A DNA stretch of 64,000 nucleotides, taken from NCBI GenBank assembly GCA_963819735.1, contig CAWFXC010000001.1, positions 620,001-684,000 on the forward strand, written 5' to 3'. Shown here in pieces: positions 1-9,991 of this stretch. The stretch comes from CAWFXC01 sp963819735. Lineage in GTDB: Bacteria > Actinomycetota > Acidimicrobiia > IMCC26256 > DASPTH01. The first letter of the stretch is position 1. Each line of letters starts with the position of its first letter. Below the pieces are notes generated by a model, which ran no database searches, was not told where the DNA came from, and was given only the letters and a program-made list of their open reading frames with translations. A program made the position numbers and the translations under genes.

Positions 1-299
1 GCACCAACGGACCCGTCGAAGCGCTCGACTTCGAGCGGCTCATGAACGCCCTCGACGGAGTACCTCACGTGATCATCGTCAACGTGTATGTACCAAGACC
101 GTGGGAGCAAGAGGTAAATGACACGCTCGCGGCAGGCGTCGCAGCACGCGAGAATGCGGTGCTGGTCGATTGGCATTCCTACGGGGATGCACACCCCGAA
201 CTCTTCTATGACGACGGCATTCACCTCACGCCCGACGGCGCGAAGGCGTACGCGCAACTGATCGCCGCCGCCGTCGCCGCCCCATCCCCCACCAAGTGA
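1..299 (+). CDS. SGNH-hydrolase/acyltransferase C-terminal end (partial)
   Basis: The frame is already open at base 3 (reading TNGPVEALDFERLM) and runs to a TGA at 297-299, so only the last ~98 residues are present. It resembles the periplasmic SGNH domain at the end of OatA-like acyltransferase-3 proteins. TNGPV matches the block with the GxN oxyanion residue. The ending YDDGIHLTPDGAKAYA carries the DxxH pair that supplies the catalytic Asp and His of SGNH hydrolases. Such proteins move acetyl or acyl groups onto cell-wall or surface sugars. The membrane part, expected upstream, is outside the window. The family call is good; the substrate is unknown. Confidence 0.65.
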   Translation, partial: TNGPVEALDFERLMNALDGVPHVIIVNVYVPRPWEQEVNDTLAAGVAARENAVLVDWHSYGDAHPELFYDDGIHLTPDGAKAYAQLIAAAVAAPSPTK

Positions 300-521
300 C
301 CGCCACTACTCGTGGCTCCGAGTTCAGGTCCGGGCTACGACGCCAATCTGCAGGGACGGCTCGACGCGCGCCGAGATTCGGACCGTAGGTGATTCGGGTT
401 GATCGCGACACGGCCGTCAACTCGCTGCACGATCGCGCGGCTCGGTGTGACGACTCACTGAGCCTCGTAGATGGCCTAAACCTTTTGCGTGGGTGGGGCG
501 AGTTACCGGCCGGAGGGCCTG

Positions 522-1094
522 ATGATTCCGAGCCGGACTATCGGCAAGGCGGTCGGGCGGAGCATCACGCCGACGGAGCCCGCATTGACAGGAAGCGAGG
601 AGAAGTGGGCTTCCTTCGATGCCTTCTTCGAACACGAGTACCGCAGCGTCGTGGGCCTGGCCGCTGTGTTATCCGGGAATAGAGCGGTGGCGGAGGATCT
701 CGCGCAGGAAGCGTTCATGGCGGCCCATCGTCGATGGGACGAGATCTCAGGCTTCGAGGCCCCTGAAGCGTGGGTCCGGAAGGTGGTAGCCAACCTCTCG
801 GTGTCGTGGACCCGTCGACGCTGGCGCGAGGCGCGCGCCGTGATCCGTCTAGGCCATCGTCGCGAGTCACACCTTGAGTCGCGCGAGCCAGCCGATGACG
901 CGTTCTGGGGTGCTGTCCGCTCATTGCCGAAACGTCAAGCGCAGTGCGTGGCGCTGTTCTACTTCGAGGACCGGTCAGTCGCTGACATCGCGAGAACCCT
1001 GTCGATCGCCGAGAGCACCGTGCGGGTCCATCTACACGACGGCCGGATCGCGCTGGCACAACAGTTGAGTGAGACCGTGGAGGACGACGGATGA
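522..1094 (+). CDS. ECF-type RNA polymerase sigma factor
   Basis: A 190-residue sigma-70 family protein with only regions 2 and 4. Region 2 spans about residues 30-100 (DLAQEAFMAAHRRW in the core-binding helix). Region 4 spans about 125-180, with a helix-turn-helix around SVADIARTLSIAESTVRVHL. The architecture is that of extracytoplasmic-function sigma factors of the SigE-like actinobacterial group. I chose ATG 522 because GGAGG lies five bases upstream at 512-516; the frame can also open at GTG 489. The stop overlaps the start of the next gene (ATGA at 1091), so the two are co-translated. That neighbour is a single-pass membrane protein, which suggests control by an envelope signal. Confidence 0.88.
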   Translation: MIPSRTIGKAVGRSITPTEPALTGSEEKWASFDAFFEHEYRSVVGLAAVLSGNRAVAEDLAQEAFMAAHRRWDEISGFEAPEAWVRKVVANLSVSWTRRRWREARAVIRLGHRRESHLESREPADDAFWGAVRSLPKRQAQCVALFYFEDRSVADIARTLSIAESTVRVHLHDGRIALAQQLSETVEDDG

Positions 1095-2116
1095 GCATCG
1101 ATACCAGAGCTCGAGACGCGAGCGCAGCGATGAGGCGCGACCTGCAAAGCGTCACGATCCCCGACCCCGCCGCGATCATCGAAAAAGATCGACGCAAGCG
1201 GAGCCGTAACCGAGTCGGCGTGATCACCGGCGCAGTCGTCGTCGTTCTGGCTCTCGCCATCTCGGTCGTGCTGAGGTCAGCTACGAATCAGGTCAGCGTC
1301 AACGCGCAAGCGACATCAACCGCACCGGGATCGATCGACACCCGGTACGTGCCCCCAACCCAAACCACAAACGGCGCAACTATCGTTCCCGTCACGCTGC
1401 CTGACGGTCGCACGTTCGAGTTCCGGTACTCCAGCCGGCTCGAGCTGGCGCAACTCGGGTTCATGCCCGCGGCCACAATCGCGTGGCCCGTCGGTCCGGC
1501 GCCGACGCAATGTTGCGGACGAGATCTCTCGATTCGTTACACGACCATCCGCAGCGTGCTCCCGACCGCCCTGCCCGCAGCCACCTACCCGGGATCAGAT
1601 GGCCGAACGGTTCCGTACTACCAGAACGCTGAAGCGGCGCCTGGCGGAGCCGTCGCCTCCGACCCGGTCGTCGACGGCCTCTACTTCCAGTTCGGTCCAT
1701 GGCTCGTGGTCGTCCCCGATCGCTCCGACCCGGTCAATCATCCTGACGAACGCATGACCGAAGATCAACGCGCGACCTGGGCCCGCGACCTCAGCGGACA
1801 CGTGGACTCCAAAGGCTTTCTCGAGCTCACCGCTCGCGCGCCGCTCATGCTCACGCACGACAATCTCAAGGCCGCCTTCGCGTTCGGTGACATCTTCGAC
1901 ACCAACAACCAAGTCGTGCTCGGCGATCACGCGCTTCGCCAGGGCCCCGGCACGGACACCGCAACCCCACGTCGGTTCACGCCCACCCAACCCGACGCTG
2001 GCGCCTCATGGTGCGACCCGGTATCGGGACTCCACGTCACCGTTGCCGGCACCAAACAGTTCGTTGAAACAGCAATCCGAGACCTGCACATACGGCAAAT
2101 CCGCCACGCCCACTGA
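1091..2116 (+). CDS. sigma-linked single-pass membrane protein (possible anti-sigma)
   Basis: A 341-residue protein coupled by an ATGA overlap to the ECF sigma gene. It has a basic cytoplasmic front of ~40 residues (KDRRKRSRNR just before the membrane), one transmembrane helix at about 42-61 (VGVITGAVVVVLALAISVVL) and a ~280-residue outside domain with a CC pair (TQCCGRD) and a later WCDP. I see no zinc-binding HxxxCxxC motif of ZAS anti-sigma factors. A role as membrane-bound sensor or anti-sigma is inferred from position and topology only. The outer domain is not one I recognise. Confidence 0.6.
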   Translation: MSIDTRARDASAAMRRDLQSVTIPDPAAIIEKDRRKRSRNRVGVITGAVVVVLALAISVVLRSATNQVSVNAQATSTAPGSIDTRYVPPTQTTNGATIVPVTLPDGRTFEFRYSSRLELAQLGFMPAATIAWPVGPAPTQCCGRDLSIRYTTIRSVLPTALPAATYPGSDGRTVPYYQNAEAAPGGAVASDPVVDGLYFQFGPWLVVVPDRSDPVNHPDERMTEDQRATWARDLSGHVDSKGFLELTARAPLMLTHDNLKAAFAFGDIFDTNNQVVLGDHALRQGPGTDTATPRRFTPTQPDAGASWCDPVSGLHVTVAGTKQFVETAIRDLHIRQIRHAH

Positions 2117-2381
2117 GGCACAGCGCCGACACAACGCTCGCTTCTCGAACGTGAATGGACCCTCTTGCAACGCGCTCGGACCGGCGGCCGGCGGGGACGC
2201 ATGAGCGAGCGGCGAGTCGTCCTCCGGCGAGGAGTTAACGGGGACAGGTCCGCACAGGTCATGTCAACCCTTCGTCTGGTCACGCAGGCTGCGAGCTGTT
2301 GTTCGCCGCCGCACTCGATTCCCGGTGGCACGACTACTCTGGTGCGGTTCGCCGATGGCTCGTACGACGGAGACGTGCACT

Positions 2382-3782
2382 GTGAACGCAGCGGCGCTCC
2401 CGAAGCGGCGGTTCGACTCGAGCGGCGATGAGGAATCCGGTAAAGCCCGCGGACGTGCACGACCGCACGGTTGGCTACGGATCAAGCTCCTCACGATCGT
2501 CGTAACGACAGCCGCGGCCGCATGGGGGTTCGCGACTCCTGTCTCAGCACAACCCAACGACAACGTCGAAAAGATCGCGGCGTCGGCCGCTGGTCTCGAG
2601 CCGGGTAGCAGCATTGCGTCGGTCGCGGTTTTCAGAGGTGAGCTGATAGCAGTCGGTTCGGTCCTGACCGAAGCGCCCTCCATAGTGGAGTCATCGGCCT
2701 TCGTCCCGTACGCGGGGGCGGTGTGGCGCTCGACGGACGGTCGGCATTGGCAACGCGTGAACGGCACCGGTTTCGGAGGCGGGGCCTTCACGAACGCGGT
2801 CGCGACAGCGACTGGCGTGATCGCGTTCCAATCGCCAGTCGGTCGAGGCGGAACCGAGCCCGCGACCGTGGTCTGGTCCTCATCGAACGGAACCGACTGG
2901 CAGAAGCTCACCGATCAGGCACCCGAGGGAATTCGTTCGGTCGTCGTCGCCGGAAGCCGACTCGTCGCAGCGGGTTCTGCACGCGCGAGTACGTCGTGTG
3001 TATCGATTACCTGCTTCACCGCCGCGATCTGGTCGTCACCAGACGGTCGGACCTGGACCCGCGACGGGAGTACCGCCGACTCCCCACCCGGGGCCGTGAC
3101 CGGACTCGCCCACGGGCGCGACGGCTACCTAGCTATCGGCTCCCGATTCGCCGCCGACGTCAAAACGGTTTCGCCACTCGTATGGACATCGCGCAGCGGC
3201 ACACGCTGGACCCGTGTTCTCCACCCCACCGGCCTCGGGCGAGCAGCGTTCACGTCCGGCAGCATCGCGGCTGACGATTCAACCGTCCTGGCCATCGGGT
3301 ACACGTTGGCCTCCAAGACTGCAACCACGACGACGACGACGACCACCACCACCACGACGACCACAACTCTTCCGCCTGTCGGCAACCGCAGCGGAACGGG
3401 CAGCGTCACGCTCTGCGCAACCCTGAACGGCACCGTCACCGCCTGGACCACCAGCGACGGGAAGGAGTGGCAGGGGAACTCAGTGCACGCGTTGCGGACG
3501 ACGTCAGTCAACGACTTGACCTTCAACCACGGCGACTGGATCGTCGCCGGCTCCCAAGGCGACTGCGGTTCGACCCGCGCCGTGTTGTACACATCGGATG
3601 ACGGCCACACGTGGCAACAAGTAGCGAGCGATCCCAAGGTCAAGGATTCGAAGACCATGAGGTACCCGACAGCCCTCGTTGCCACCAATACCGGTGCGAT
3701 CGCGTTCATCAACTCCCTCGACGCAGTGACCGACGGCGGCGCACCCGAGATCTGGATCTGGCAACACTCCAACCACCGGTAG
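2382..3782 (+). CDS. secreted Asp-box (BNR-like) beta-propeller protein
   Basis: A 466-residue exported protein. GTG 2382 is preferred because GGAGA lies at 2369-2373; ATG 2355 and GTG 2325 are alternatives in the same frame. The front carries a basic stretch, a hydrophobic segment (LLTIVVTTAAAAWGF) and a signal-peptidase site after VSA at about residue 56. The mature part repeats a tryptophan-ended Asp-box at least six times: STDGRHW, SSNGTDW, SPDGRTW, SRSGTRW, TSDGKEW, TSDDGHTW. This is the S-x-D-G-x-x-W blade signature of sialidase/BNR-type propellers. No catalytic sialidase residues are apparent, so binding or scaffolding is more likely than hydrolysis. A poly-Thr linker interrupts one blade. 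It lies 265 bases after the sigma/membrane pair and could be a target of that sigma factor, which is only a guess. Confidence 0.7.
   Translation: MNAAALPKRRFDSSGDEESGKARGRARPHGWLRIKLLTIVVTTAAAAWGFATPVSAQPNDNVEKIAASAAGLEPGSSIASVAVFRGELIAVGSVLTEAPSIVESSAFVPYAGAVWRSTDGRHWQRVNGTGFGGGAFTNAVATATGVIAFQSPVGRGGTEPATVVWSSSNGTDWQKLTDQAPEGIRSVVVAGSRLVAAGSARASTSCVSITCFTAAIWSSPDGRTWTRDGSTADSPPGAVTGLAHGRDGYLAIGSRFAADVKTVSPLVWTSRSGTRWTRVLHPTGLGRAAFTSGSIAADDSTVLAIGYTLASKTATTTTTTTTTTTTTTTLPPVGNRSGTGSVTLCATLNGTVTAWTTSDGKEWQGNSVHALRTTSVNDLTFNHGDWIVAGSQGDCGSTRAVLYTSDDGHTWQQVASDPKVKDSKTMRYPTALVATNTGAIAFINSLDAVTDGGAPEIWIWQHSNHR
3324..3368 (+). repeat. poly-threonine microsatellite (ACS)15
   Basis: Fifteen consecutive threonine codons, chiefly ACG and ACC with ACA and ACT at the end, sit inside the Asp-box protein between the fourth and fifth blades. 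Being a trinucleotide tract, length change would add or remove threonines without breaking the frame. Thr-rich linkers are common in actinobacterial surface proteins. Confidence 0.85.
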
Positions 3783-3975
3783 GAGTCAGTCCACCCTGGT
3801 CGCCAGTCGTGTCGACGCTGCGCGCCACGACTGACGCGTATGCGACGCCTCCGTTCGCCACTGCAGGGTGGCGGCTGACGCAGATTCTGGGCACGGCCGT
3901 CGCGGTCACGAGCATCGTGGCGCTGACTTCGACAAGAATCCCTTCGGAACATGAGCGGACTCAGAAGGTGATCCT

Positions 3976-5595
3976 GTGGCACGACGCAAGAGTTCCTTTT
4001 TGGCGATGGCAGCTGCCGCCAACCGTTCTACTCAACAGGCAAACGCCGCCCAGTTCCGAGCACAACAGCAAGCCGTGAGATCGGCCGAACGTGCGCAACG
4101 TGAGCGCGATCGCGCCTCAGCAAGGGACGAGAAGGAGCGTGCTCGCCTCCATGTCGAAGAACGCCAAGCTGAAGTTGAGGATCTCAACGAGGATCTCACG
4201 GCAAGCGTGGATCGAATGGAGCATCTTCTTGCGGCGACGCTGCACGTCGACGACCACATCGACTTCGCCACACTGAAAGTGGACCCAGAGCTTCCCGAGT
4301 TCGATCCCGGACAACTTGCCCTCGAGGAACCTGCTCCTCAATTCGTAGAGCCGCCGGCACCCAAAGGGCTCGGAAAGCTCGTTGGTGGTGCCGGCAAGCA
4401 TCGTGCTGCGCTAGAGCAGGCGAGGGTGGAACATGAAACCGCTGTCGCCGAACACGCCGCCCGTGAACAGGAACGACGCAAAAAACTGGACCAGTACGGG
4501 CGCGATCGCGACGCACAAATCGAGAAGCTGAAGTCCGCCGCGATCCACCAACACGCCGAGATCGACGAGTTCGAACGGCAGTTCGATGCTGGCGATCCAG
4601 TCTCAATCGTCGACTACTTCACGATGGTCCTCGAGCGCAGCGACTACCCAGACGGGTTTCCCCAGCAAGCGAAGCTCGCCTATGTCCCCGAGTCACGGCA
4701 GCTCGTCGTTGAATACGACCTGCCTCCGGCAGAAATCGTGCCGACGGTCGCCGTGTACAAGTATGTCAAGAGCGGCGACAAGATCACGGAGTCCTCGAGA
4801 CCAGCAACACAACGGCGCGCGCTGTACGCCGCAATCGTCGCCCAAGTCACCCTTCGGACTCTGCACGAACTCTTTGAAGCTGACCGCCACACACATCTCG
4901 AGACGATCGTCTTCAGCGGCTTCGTCGACACCGTCAACCCAGCGACCGGCCAACCGGACCGTCCATGCTTGATCTCGGTCCGCGTCTCCGACGATGCCTT
5001 CGACGCACTCGATCTCGGTCGAGTCGATCCGGCAGCTTGCCTCAAGGCGCTCAACGCGTCCGTCTCGCGTAGTCCATCGGAACTCGCACCAGTGCGGCCT
5101 GTCCTTGAACTCTCGATGGTTGACTCGCGTTTCGTCCAAGAAACGGACGTGCTCTCCGAGCTCGATCAACGGCCGAACCTGATGGAACTCACACCCAGTG
5201 AGTTCGAATCGCTGATCACCAACCTCTTCCAGAAGATGGGCCTCGAGACAAGACTCACGCAAGCCTCCCGAGATGGAGGGGTCGACTGCGTTGCCTTCGA
5301 TCAGCGACCGATCCTCGGCGGGAAGGTCGTGATCCAAGCCAAGCGGTACAAGAACACCGTCGGAGTCAGCGCCGTACGCGACCTCTACGGAACTACACAA
5401 AACGAGGGAGCAAGTAAAGGCATCCTCGTCTCAACCAGTGGGTACGGCAAAGCCTCATTCGACTTCGCCAACGGAAAGCCGCTGCAGCTCATCACAGGCA
5501 GTGAACTGCTCTACCTATTGGCTGAGCACGCTGGCATCGAAGCCAAGATCGAACCTCCGGAAGACTGGACGGACCCAGCAGATGCAGAGCTCTAG
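3976..5595 (+). CDS. Mrr-type restriction endonuclease with N-terminal coiled coil
   Basis: A 539-residue protein starting at GTG 3976 with AGAAGG at 3963-3968. Residues ~25-85 and ~145-205 are Glu/Arg/Ala-rich and should form coiled coils. A middle domain (~205-390) is unassigned. The C-terminal ~130 residues are an Mrr_cat PD-(D/E)xK nuclease: LTPSEFESLI leads in, then DGGVD (metal-binding Asp, about residue 434) and VVIQAKRY (QAK, about residue 454). Mrr domains cut modified or foreign DNA. The gene stands alone, with no methylase beside it, near the left side of the mobile element. Base use is less GC-rich than in the core genes, which fits transfer. Restriction is likely; the exact target is unknown. 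Confidence 0.78.
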   Translation: MARRKSSFLAMAAAANRSTQQANAAQFRAQQQAVRSAERAQRERDRASARDEKERARLHVEERQAEVEDLNEDLTASVDRMEHLLAATLHVDDHIDFATLKVDPELPEFDPGQLALEEPAPQFVEPPAPKGLGKLVGGAGKHRAALEQARVEHETAVAEHAAREQERRKKLDQYGRDRDAQIEKLKSAAIHQHAEIDEFERQFDAGDPVSIVDYFTMVLERSDYPDGFPQQAKLAYVPESRQLVVEYDLPPAEIVPTVAVYKYVKSGDKITESSRPATQRRALYAAIVAQVTLRTLHELFEADRHTHLETIVFSGFVDTVNPATGQPDRPCLISVRVSDDAFDALDLGRVDPAACLKALNASVSRSPSELAPVRPVLELSMVDSRFVQETDVLSELDQRPNLMELTPSEFESLITNLFQKMGLETRLTQASRDGGVDCVAFDQRPILGGKVVIQAKRYKNTVGVSAVRDLYGTTQNEGASKGILVSTSGYGKASFDFANGKPLQLITGSELLYLLAEHAGIEAKIEPPEDWTDPADAEL

Positions 5596-5831
5596 CGCTC
5601 CACTCGACGCTTGATCGCGTCACTGCGGCGGCAACGGCCGTCCTAGCGCAGCGCTTGAGAGTCGTGCAGCGACCGGTGATCCTCTCGCCAGGCTGTGTCG
5701 CTAGGCACGAAATCCCGCGCTGCCCAGCCTCTCTTGAGGGCTGGAATGAATTCAGCTGAAGTCCGTTTTGGCGACGCTCCACAGCCCGCGATCGGTGAGG
5801 TGCGGGCTCGCACTCATCGAGTTTGGGCTGC

Positions 5832-8800
5832 TCACCCGAGCTCGAGGCCCACGTCGGAAGCATGGCTAAGTCCGCGGTCGAAGCCCTCGAGTATGCCTTC
5901 GATTTCCACCCGGGCGAGTTGTTGCCGAAGGTCGGCACGGTCTGGCCGGCCGAGCGAGTTCCGCGCATCCGTGATGTTGTGCTCATGGCGATACGCCTCG
6001 ATGACGCGGGCAGCGGCGGTCCAGCTGGACCGGGCGGCGGGTTCCGCCGGGTACCGGCCGAGCGCGACGAGATACGCGGGCGGGTCGTGCCGGTAGGTGT
6101 CGACGAGTTGGTCGAGTTGTCGTTCGATCTCACGCTCGATTGTCGGGAGCTCTTCAACGGCATCGTGGTGCTCGCTGAGGAAGCTCACGCGCGCGTTCTG
6201 TTGTTCGACGGCGCACGCCAGGGCCAGTTCCGTGTTGTCGAGTCGTGTTTCGAGGAGGTCAACGTTCCGCGCTGTCGCGAGGCGGCGTGTCGTGTGATCT
6301 CGTCGGTTCCGGATCGGGTGTCGCTGTTCCAGCTTGGATAGCCGGGCCCGTTCGTCGTCCAGGGATCGAACCAGGCCTTCGCGCGAGTGCTGGAGCGCGC
6401 TCGATGTTTGCTGTCTGGTCCGGCGCTGCGCCACTGAGCAAAGCACGAATGCGATTGCGCTCCTCGTAGAGCTGGGCCACGCGCTCGTGGGCCTTGGGCG
6501 TAGCGATGTGTTGGTCGATCGCGAGTCGTTGTGCGCGACTGACGCGCAGTGCACCGGCGACTTGATCGAGTGGTGGCCGTTCGGGCGTACGAGTGTGTTG
6601 TTCGTCGTCCTCGGGTCGGGCGACGAGGTAGAGCCGGTTCTGAGCGCGACCTCTGGAGAGGGCGACGTAGCCGGCTTCCTGGTAGAGGGTGTCATCACCA
6701 AGGACCAAGGCCTGGTCGACGGTGATTCCTTGGGCCTTGTGGATGGTCGTGGCGTAAGCGTGGCGGACCTGGCCGGTATCGAGATAGTCGGCCGGGAGCA
6801 TGTGGGTACCGTGAGCACTGCGGACGGTGATGGCACGTGCGTCGGGGGCAACGGCGGTGATAACGGCGATGGTGCCATTGCGGACGCCGAGGCGCCGCTG
6901 ATTGCGCAGAGTCATGATCTCGTCGCCCGCCTGGTACGGACGCCCGTCGATCTGCAGGGTCGGGCCCGAGACGAGCCCTTGGGCGATGACAAGCTGCCGG
7001 GCGCGTGCGTTGAGATCGTCGACGTCGTGCCAGCGCGCCGCGACCATGAGGGTGTGCTGTCCGGCGAGGCGGGCGGCCCACCAGTCCGCGACCATGGTCT
7101 GTCGGGTCATCGAAGCGGTTGGGGCGGCGACGATGCGTTCGTGGGCGTGGTATGCGGCGAGTGCAGTCGTCGATGTCACCGTCGCGCAGCATTGCGAGCG
7201 CGGCACGTTCCCAGGCGTCGTGCTGACGGCGGTTCGTCGACAGGCGGATGGGCTCGAGTCGGTCCCCGAGGCCGCGCAGTAGTCCACCGGCGTCGATTTC
7301 GGGGAGTTGGCGCGGGTCGCCGACGAGGACGACTTTCGCGTCGGCGCGGGCGGCATGGTCGAGAACGCGAGCGAGGGTACGGGTGCCGACCATCCCGGCC
7401 TCGTCGATGACGAGCACGTTGTGAGCAGGCAAGGCGACCGTGGGTGGGGTGGTCGAGGTCGACAAGAAGGCTCGCGATCGTCTGAGAGGGGATGCCGGCG
7501 GTGGCTTCGAGTTCGGCCGCGGCCCGTGCTGCGAGCGCCGTGCCGATCACGCGGTAGCCGGCCTGTTGCCAGGCATCACGTGCGGCGTCGAGCGCGAAGG
7601 TCTTGCCGGTCCCGGCTGGGGCGATCACGACATCGATACCGTCGCCGCCGGTAGTGAGCTGCACGACGAGGTCCACCTGCTCGGCGGACAGTTCGGGCCG
7701 GCGACGCAACGCGTCGAGCACGACGGGCTCGTCGACGACACCGACGTGGCGGTCTCGTCGGCTGACGGCATGATCGACGAGTCGCTGTTCGAGGGTCATC
7801 AGCTCCTCGGTCGAGTGGAGCGGCCCGAGCGTGGGTCCGTCGATGGATCGGCCGTTGGAACGCCGTCGCAGCCGCGTTCCTGGATCGGCTGCCAACACGA
7901 CGACTGTGGGATCGCCGAGAGTCCGGTCGGTGAGCTCCTCGATGCGGGCGACATCGGCGCCATCAGTCAGCCGGTCACACCACGCGCGCGGAACATGTCG
8001 CGCCGATCGAACGTGCTCGCACGTGCGGTCAGCCCGCCCGGGCCTAGAAGTTCGCCGACGATCTGATCGATTTCCTGTTCGCGGAAGGTGCGGGGCTCAA
8101 CTCGGCCGACAACCGCGAGCACCGTGTCGGCGGTCACGCCGAGCGCCGCGGCCTGGTCCCACCAACGCGCCTGGAGCGTGGCCGGGTCGACCTGATAGTC
8201 CTTGGCTTGACGGGTATCCAACGCGGCGATTTCCGCCGCGCGCGCCGAGGTGACACCGCGGCGGGCCATCTCCTCCTCGATCTCGGCCCGTCGAGTCGAG
8301 AATCCGTCGAGCACTGCTTGCGGGAAACCGACGAGGTCGGCGATGCCGTTACGGACCGGTCCCCACTCGACGCCGAGCCGGCGGGCGAGCTCGACGCGGA
8401 GTTGCGCTTCGTACAGATACCCGGCCGTCTTCGCGTGCAGGTAAAGCCCGCGGGCGTCGAGCGCGCCGTAACGGTCGTCGGGTGTCCGGGTGACGTTCGC
8501 GACCACGACATGGGTGTGCAGGTGCGGGTCTCCCGCCCGGCTCGTCCGGTGTCGGAACGCCGCGCCTACGAACCCTGACCCGTCGACTGACTCGACTCCA
8601 TTCGTGCCTCGCCGGGTACCGCACGCCTCGCGTTCCAAGAACGCGAGCGCAGCGTCGACCGCGACGTCGTGCGCGGCGCGGACCTCCCGCGCGACATCGG
8701 GTTCGGCGAGCCCGAACAGCACCGAGACCGACTTCGGGGCACGGAACGTGAGGTCGAAACCCGGGACCCGGTCCGACCGGGCCCGGACCAGCCGGACACC

Positions 8801-9000
8801 GTCTACCGGGTCCGGCCCGCCAACACCGTCGCCAACGACTCCGCGTCGACTCGGCCGCCGAGGCCGATTTCCTCGACACCGGAACCGATCCAACGACCTG
8901 GTGCCTCTCCCCGACCGAGGTAGTAGTCCTCCACGCCCCCGGCGACGGTGTGCAGGTAGTAGTGCTCGTTGCCGACGCCGAGCTTCCCGATACTCAACAC
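5832..9000 (-). pseudogene. MobF-family conjugative relaxase/helicase (TraA/TrwC-like), frame broken five times
   Basis: Read together, six overlapping frames reconstruct a ~1055-residue TrwC/TraA-like relaxase, a normal size for the family. GTG 9000 overlaps the upstream stop and starts LSIGKLGVG..YYL. The relaxase block GFDLTFRAPKS lies at ~8.74 kb and the metal-binding histidines HRTSRAGDPHLHTH at ~8.53 kb. Walker A APAGTGKT is at ~7.61 kb, Walker B VLVIDEAG at ~7.40 kb, helicase motif LSRGRAQNRLYLV at ~6.65 kb, and a coiled tail ends at 5832. Frame changes fall near 8812 (one base missing in a G run), 7983-7990 (two extra bases in a CG run), 7431 (one extra), 7165 (one extra) and 6394-6400 (two missing in a CG run). 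All motifs survive, so decay is recent or the indels are sequence errors. In life it would nick oriT and unwind the transferred strand. Confidence 0.88.
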
Positions 9001-9575
9001 GAGGTCCCGCCCTCGCTCTCGGTTGACGGCATTCGATCGAATGCAAGTTCGTGCACCTTTCTCGGGACGTCCCTCTCGACCTGATGGGAGTGGTCGGTGG
9101 GCCCGTCGTCTCGAGCGTCGCTGACGTCCTCGCACGGAGTCTGGGCGTCGTCGAAGAGCGAGAGTGAGCTTGGCGGTGGGTCTTCCCGAATCGGTCGTGA
9201 CCTCCGAGACCGAGTCCGCGACGTCGGCGATGATTCGGCGAGGACGGGCAACAGGATCGTGTGGCGGGTCCCGTCGAACCGGCCCCGCCCGGCCCGCTGT
9301 TGCGTCGCCGCGATCACTCCGAAGTTGCGGAGCTTCGACATCGCGTTCGCGGCCGCGTCGCGGCCGACACCGAGCTCGCCGGCGAGCTCGCGTACGCCGA
9401 GCATCACTACGAGTGCGCCCGCCGCGTCGTGTCGGGCCTGCAGCGCGAGCACTTCCAGCGCCGACCAGGCAACTGGACCCAGCATCCGTCGAGCGTCGGC
9501 GGAGCCTGCCGTGACCACCAGCGAAACACCCCCGGACCCGACAGCGACGACGACCCCAGCGTCGTCTGCAGTCAC
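8994..9575 (-). CDS. winged-helix DNA-binding protein of the mobile element
   Basis: 193 residues. About residues 30-100 look like a winged helix-turn-helix (LEVLALQARHD, then ELAGELGVGRDAAANAMSKL as the recognition region, then an RGRFDGTRH wing). The last ~90 residues are Arg/Ser/Asp-rich and low in structure. It starts at GTG 9575 inside the stop of the excisionase-like gene (GTGA) and ends seven bases into the relaxase gene, so xis, this gene and the relaxase form one coupled operon. A role in control of transfer or in replication is inferred from that position. Confidence 0.65.
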   Translation of the reverse strand: MTADDAGVVVAVGSGGVSLVVTAGSADARRMLGPVAWSALEVLALQARHDAAGALVVMLGVRELAGELGVGRDAAANAMSKLRNFGVIAATQQRAGRGRFDGTRHTILLPVLAESSPTSRTRSRRSRPIREDPPPSSLSLFDDAQTPCEDVSDARDDGPTDHSHQVERDVPRKVHELAFDRMPSTESEGGTSC

Positions 9576-9769
9576 GGATGCGTGTCGACGCTGGCGAGTA
9601 GAACTTCGATCGTGTGCTTCGGGACCACAACGCGTCGCCCCAGGCGCAAGTGCGGAAGGTCTCCGTGTGCCACGAGCTCATACGCGTGTGCCCGCGAAAT
9701 CCCCAACAAGCGGCCGGCCTCTGCAACCGTCCACACCAGACGTTCGTGATCCACCGCTGCTTCGTCCAT
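9572..9769 (-). CDS. excisionase-like helix-turn-helix protein
   Basis: A 65-residue MerR/HTH_17-type protein. The pattern WTVAEAGRLLGISRAHAYELV followed by GDLPHLRLGRRVVVPK is the DNA-binding fold of small excisionases (Xis). ATG 9769 is chosen over ATG 9784 because GGAGGT lies eight bases before it. First gene of the xis - winged helix - relaxase operon. With the integrase ~4 kb away it would direct excision of the element. Confidence 0.8.
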   Translation of the reverse strand: MDEAAVDHERLVWTVAEAGRLLGISRAHAYELVAHGDLPHLRLGRRVVVPKHTIEVLLASVDTHP

Positions 9770-9991
9770 GAGATACACCTCCATCAGCTGCTCCCACCCT
9801 CCGGTCCACGATCAGCGACGCGGACGGATAACCGGGTGCGCCGGATCCGGTGCACCAGACACCCGAAGACCGCGGTCCGACTGGTCGTTGATGCGGACAC
9901 GCCTCTGCACCGCGTCGTGGGGGCGAGACTGAACTCCGAAGACCGTCGCCAGGCGCGTAGCTCTTGTGTCACGTTGTCTGCGGAGTCGACG

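Noticed and set aside
2165..2431. 88-residue plus-strand frame between the membrane protein and the propeller gene
   Set aside because: No ribosome site or motif; it overlaps the propeller start region and looks like random coding. I see nothing else in 2117-2381.
5596..5831. Possible small genes between the Mrr and relaxase genes
   Set aside because: Only short frames without start signals; I see nothing supportable there, nor in 300-521, 3783-3975 or 9770-9991.
6334..7410. Long plus-strand open frame (358 residues) across the relaxase region
   Set aside because: It is the antisense of the relaxase/helicase, has no domain signature, and its Asp/Val/Gly-rich composition is what GC-rich antisense gives.
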